Assembly (NCBI GenBank): GCA_030268105.1
Contig: BSDZ01000043.1
Coordinates: 1 to 64,000, forward strand
Source of the DNA: Volvox africanus
Taxonomy: Eukaryota; Chlorophyta; Chlorophyceae; Chlamydomonadales; Volvocaceae
Direction: 5' to 3'
DNA length: 64,000 nt
Made by a program: the position numbers and the translations under genes. Below the pieces are notes generated by a model. It had not been told where the DNA came from, did no database searches, and was given only the letters and a program-made list of their open reading frames with translations. Positions 59,901-64,000 of this stretch are shown here, piece after piece (the first letter of the stretch is position 1; the number at the start of each line of letters is the position of its first letter).

Positions 59901-62798
59901 ATTGCACGTGCTTCATTCCGTGCACCGATCATGCATGTGAGGAATACCCAGTATTATTAGGCAGCCGCCTCACGGCCATCAGTTGCACGATGATATTAAA
60001 TTCAGTTGATAACGTAATCAACTGGCTAGGTACATTATTCTAAATCACAACAACCTGCAAAGTAAGGTGGTGCTTAGTAGCTGTCCAGTAATATGGCGGC
60101 ACACAAAACAAATTAACACGCACTCAATAAAGAATATATAGACGATCAAAAACACGTGAGCGAGGCGGCAGTCGGAATAACGAAGGCCGCCATGTGGATG
60201 AAGGTTGCCACGGCCGCCGGATGCATGAGAATCGGCGACAGACTGGTGAAAACAGCCCCAAATGAATGTCGTACAGTATAAATAATCTGTACATAGGCAC
60301 TACAGCGCAATGCCAGAATTCATGAGGCCTTTTTAAGCGACCACCTACGATGACATAGACGGGTCACTCAAACAGACAATTATGAGCAACCTAATGATTC
60401 CCAACTGCCACATACAAACCCTTACACCGATGGGGGTGGTGGTGGTGAGTGTTACATATTACATACCACAAGGAGCAATTATCTGTTGATGCAAACAACT
60501 GTGCAGCGTTAGGCAGGTAGGTGGAAAGGTTGGGTATGCGGTATACATAGAATAGGAAAGTGGGTATGAAGATACCCACCCTGAAGCAGACTTTGTCCAC
60601 ATATGTGCTTGTATTTGTAGGTCCACAAACGCCAGTCAGTGGGTTAAGCTTCAAGTAACAGTAGTTGCCATCTGTGTGAACAAAGAACTCGCATCTTGAG
60701 TCTTGACTGCATGCATTACTGCAACTCTGTAGACTGATGTTTGTGGCAAAGGAAGGACACGCTTTGGCGATGTCACCCACGTGGTCTCCTTTTACGTCAT
60801 AATCTGCAGCACATTGGTACTGGCCACCTGCATCGATCCACACACACATCAAGAGCGGAGGGCATACAATCTCAAAGGCACGACATTTGGCTCTTCAGAA
60901 TTTATCTCAGGACACAACCAACATACATTATACATCCGAGGAAAAATAATGATCCCATATTTCATCGGCCCAAATTGAAGTTGCTGTGGTGAAGTCAGTA
61001 TGGGGCTGGGTGGCACCTGTATACATGAGGATTATGATATCCATCGTCATCATAGTGACTTGCTTGCAAGCCCACTGTGATAGGAGATTTCTATTGGACG
61101 TCACTGAACCTCTGCTGTGTGGCATCCACCACTCACCGCCTAATGATGAATAAATGCGCGTAAACCTTTACCCCCTTTACATCCTCGGGGCCCAGCTGTT
61201 TATCAAAACTGCTACAAATAAGATCAACATTGGGACCCCAGGGGCCAGGGAAAGAATGCTGCACCCACCTTCACACTTATTATTCCAGTCAGCACACATG
61301 ATACGCCAAACACACATCATTTTGTGTCTTCAAATTAGTGCAGAGTTGCTTGAGGAGGTATAGAGTTGTAGCCCTCTCCCCAAACCACCATACAGAGTGT
61401 GTAGATGCATGCCCATCAACATGCAGCTGCTGATTGAACTTATCCTATCTTGTGCGCGACCCCCGACCTATCTACCTACCATGCGTACTTTCCACCCAGG
61501 CCGTCCCTACCCTGCTGGCTCTATCTGGATCCCTGCAACACCAGCCTTTGATGACCTTAACTCCCTGACCTATCCCTTGACCTATTTTGACCTCGATTGA
61601 TCTCTTGATTTTGATGAATAGCTTCGTTCCTATACCATGGCCTGTACATACCATAGTTTGGGCGCACGAAGCAAAGTACATCCACGTAGTTTGGGCTGTA
61701 GTTATTGCTTCCAGCGGTTCCATTAAGAAACGAATACTTAAGATAGCACTTGCGGTCAAGAGTTCGCACAGAAAAGGTACACCTGTAGGAATGATCAATT
61801 TGCAGTTGCAAATGAAATGTACACCCAGTTGCATGCATGCATGTATGCTTTATGCATGAACCATATGTATGCATGGGATACATGTACAATGCACTGCATG
61901 ACATATGTATATACGTACTTTATAATGGACCATGCTCTAATAACAAGAAAGAGCTCACCAGAAAGAGCTTACATCAGGATTAGATGTCCTAATCATGATC
62001 ACGATACTACACTTACACATTACACCGCATTGCATAGTATACACATACTTCATGCGCGCGCATACACACACACACACACACAAGGCATACTAATACGTGA
62101 CATACAAGAATGAATGAATGATGCACCTTCAGGGCATTCTTTTAAACATTGTCGAGACATTTTATTTGTTTGGTCCTCCACATATGTTTATATACATATA
62201 TACATGTATACGTGTATAAATGTGTATATAGGTACCTACATTCTATATGTGTATATATAAATATATATACATACCTAGGCCAGGCGAAAGCCTGTGAGGG
62301 CTCGCTGGCCCTAGTGAGAGGGGGAGCACGTGGCAGGACAGACAGACAAAGCCACGTGTTCCTCCCCTGCGCTGTGGCTCGGTCCGGTCAGGACCCCCGG
62401 TGCTCGTCTTTGAAGGGTGAGTCGCCCACAGTGTAACACCCAAAATACCTAGTATTCGCGCCGTGTCACTCAAACGACATTAGATGATGATGCAAATAAA
62501 TTGTGCAGATGAATGCATGACCAGTTCAGGAAAGCATGCATGCCAGCTATGGAACTACATCTGCTAAACGTAATACGTAACGACTGTCGTGCATGCACGA
62601 TGCATATACATACTCATGATAAGGCAGGGAGCATCATATGTTATACCTATGTACCTACATGGGCTCATTGTAACACTCCTGGCGACAAGCGAGATAGTCG
62701 ACTGTTTGGTTAATGATTCGAATGTCCTTTCCAAGGAAGTCAATTTTAGCGTAGCAGCCCCAAGGCAGAGCTGGTGCTACAGGCGGTATTGTCACTGC
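50499..62798 (-). CDS. Modular PAN/Apple and SPPPP-linker protein gene, copy B (4 modules)
   Basis: Exons in order are 62798-62659, 61782-61652, 60827-60580, 59840-59557, 58891-58761, 57936-57689, 56949-56666, 55998-55868, 55043-54796, 54056-53773, 53105-52975, 52150-51903 and 50999-50499. Splice sites and phases are identical to copy A. The visible coding length is about 1,000 residues, one module (221) fewer than copy A. Role, domains and open questions are as for copy A. Confidence 0.75.
51151..51167 (+). repeat. Two-unit telomere-like motif, copy B
   Basis: It is the same AAACCCTAAAACCCTAA as at 3,897-3,913. Confidence 0.3.
51903..54056 (-). CDS. PAN module 4, copy B (last)
   Basis: It is a three-exon module followed by the pseudo-exon with in-frame TGA and the terminal exon. 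It has the GGG run near 51,855 that copy A lost at 4,600. Confidence 0.72.
54796..56949 (-). CDS. PAN module 3, copy B
   Basis: It is a three-exon module. The CA tract in its first intron is one dinucleotide longer than in copy A, which makes this unit period 2,893. Confidence 0.75.
57689..59840 (-). CDS. PAN module 2, copy B
   Basis: It is a three-exon module as in copy A. The exons match the common module. The neighbouring intron sequence has the private change ATTAAATTC for ATTAATTTC shared by all copy-B inner units. Confidence 0.75.
60580..62798 (-). CDS. PAN module 1, copy B (first, no SPPPP tract)
   Basis: It is equivalent to copy A module 1, with the same 140-nt first exon and the dispersed-repeat insertion in its first intron (62,279-62,444). 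Confidence 0.65.
62279..62444. mobile_element. Short dispersed repeat with 8-bp TSD, copy B
   Basis: It is the same insertion as at 17,911-18,076, with ATACCTAG on both sides (62,271-62,278 and 62,445-62,452). It therefore predates the segmental duplication. Confidence 0.65.
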
Positions 62799-63803
62799 CT
62801 GCTGATGGGCAACAGCAGACATGCACGTACACCTTCACATTAGTAAGGGTGACATCATGAGAATCCCAAAACCCTTATGCCAACATATGCCAGATCCTGT
62901 CTGACTGGGTGGGGCTGTACCCCCTGATAAGGGAGAGTAACTGTGGTATCTCATATCGATTATGGATCTTGATCTGTCTTTTACTCACGAGCCCTCTGTT
63001 TGATGGATGATGAGACAACACCGATATATTCTGTCGTCTGCTGTGCATGTCCATCCTATATAATATATGTTATATATATCTAATGATATTATTTTTATTA
63101 TTGTCAATTCATGATAATGATTATGCTGTCTAATCCTGACGTTAAATCACAAGCTCCTTCTTAGAGCATGATACAGCAAATACACCTACATTCAGCCACA
63201 AGGTTTCACCCAGCGAGCGTACGTATCCCATGCATGGGCTGACGCACTCCATTATCACGTACCATACGGCAGTACCTGAACGGCAGTAGTATAGCCAGTT
63301 GAGGAGGACAGGTCCCTCCTCGCCGTCCCAGAGACGCCTGCTGCTGGGTGAAAGAAAGATCTCAATCGTTGGCTTGAGGAATAAGTGCAAGCATATGTAC
63401 CTTCAATTATTTGTGAGATCGCAGCGCCCCAATCGATCTTATCCTAGATACCAGTGGCTCGTTGGCGGCGACCAAGGCTGTCGGAAGGTGCACCCACGCG
63501 TTCGCTCAATTTGCTTCACACCAGTAAACGACTAAACCCCGTGCTTTCGCTCGTTAAGGCCTGTTATGAACACACAGCCAGGCGCACGCACGGCTGGCGA
63601 TGGCCCGCTTGCCTAAACAAGATGAAGCTTGTAAGAACAGATAGCACTTGGCGTCACGTATGTAGCAAGTCTGACAAATGCAAGGGCGTAGCGTTGCCAA
63701 AGACATGCGCTGATAAGATGGAAGCAGGGGTAATTAGACGTAACGACTTATCATAGGAGAAAAATGCAATACATACATATATAGATATATACATGTATAT
63801 ATA

Positions 63804-63951
63804 CACTGGATCGAGTGACGGGAGGTGCGCACAGCAGGATGAACAGGCTAAGCCATGTGTATGTTCCACCCTGCTGCGCTGTGGTAGGTTTGGCCCGGTC
63901 AGGGTCCCCGGTGCTTATCCTTTCAGGGCACGTCGCCCACAGTGTAACACC
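63804..63951. mobile_element. Second short dispersed repeat, copy B
   Basis: It is the counterpart of 19,436-19,583. Confidence 0.55.
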
Positions 63952-64000
63952 TTATAATACATGTTAAAAGCCGTATGACTAAACAAGGAAGTTGCATCCG

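Larger units (their letters stand above)
51262..62787. repeat. Tandem array of 2.89-kb units, copy B
   Basis: Units start (string TCCACTTGCC) at 51,303, 54,048, 56,941 and 59,832, with spacings 2,745, 2,893 and 2,891. As in copy A, the first lacks about 150 bp and the last carries the dispersed repeat. Copy-B inner units share small differences from copy-A units, so homogenisation has acted within each copy. Confidence 0.95.
47254..64000. repeat. Segmental direct duplication, copy B
   Basis: This is the second copy of the segment at 1-19,632. It runs to the window edge. Its left part (47,254-49,750) has longer open frames than copy A, so it is the better version there. Its module array has four units where copy A has five. 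Confidence 0.9.

Overview
The window reads as nuclear DNA of a eukaryote of the green lineage, most likely a green alga. The reasons are a gene with GT-AG introns and Ser-Pro-Pro-Pro-Pro (SPPPP) linkers of the kind known from chlorophyte extracellular-matrix proteins, PAN/Apple modules beside those linkers, chromodomain Ty3/gypsy retrotransposons (chromoviruses), many (CA)n and (TA)n microsatellites, and a two-unit CCCTAAAA telomere-like motif. There are no bacterial operons, no rRNA and no tRNA that I can support. The species is not identifiable by eye.

Layout: 1-19,632 (copy A) and 47,254-64,000 (copy B) are two direct copies of one segment, about 47 kb apart. Both ends of the homology lie at the window edges, so the true duplication is longer than is visible. 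Each copy holds, from left to right: a minus-oriented LTR; a group of frame-disrupted minus-strand membrane-protein ORFs ending in a Josephin-like cysteine-protease domain that the LTR cuts off; and a large minus-strand multi-exon gene. Most of that gene lies in a tandem array of 2.89-kb units. Each unit carries three exons of 284, 131 and 248 nt (663 nt, 221 codons) with matching phases, encoding a Pro-rich linker, PAN1 and PAN2. Copy A has five modules and copy B has four. A Cys-rich terminal exon closes the gene.

Between the copies (19,633-47,253) is a retrotransposon graveyard. A poorly featured stretch (19.6-22.5 kb) is followed by a decayed chromovirus end (R5), a palindrome-rich GCGTTA/TAACGC block, and element R1 (plus strand, intact gag, broken pol, with an antisense solo LTR nested in it). 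Next come R2 (minus, intact pol, broken gag), three LTR-plus-leader heads of a related subfamily (B1-B3) with host-like fragments between them, R3 (minus, truncated and mutated), and R4 (minus, intact gag, pol cut by R3). No element is complete, but R1 or R4 gag and R2 pol together cover the functions of one. Gag and pol are in the same frame and separated by one UAG in R1, R2 and R4, which suggests stop-codon readthrough. A short, apparently spliced ORF (called ORF0 here) lies upstream of gag in all A-type copies and in the B3 leader.

The most noteworthy object is the array gene. Its repeat unit begins and ends at phase 0, so units can be gained or lost without breaking the frame, and the two copies in this window already differ by one unit.
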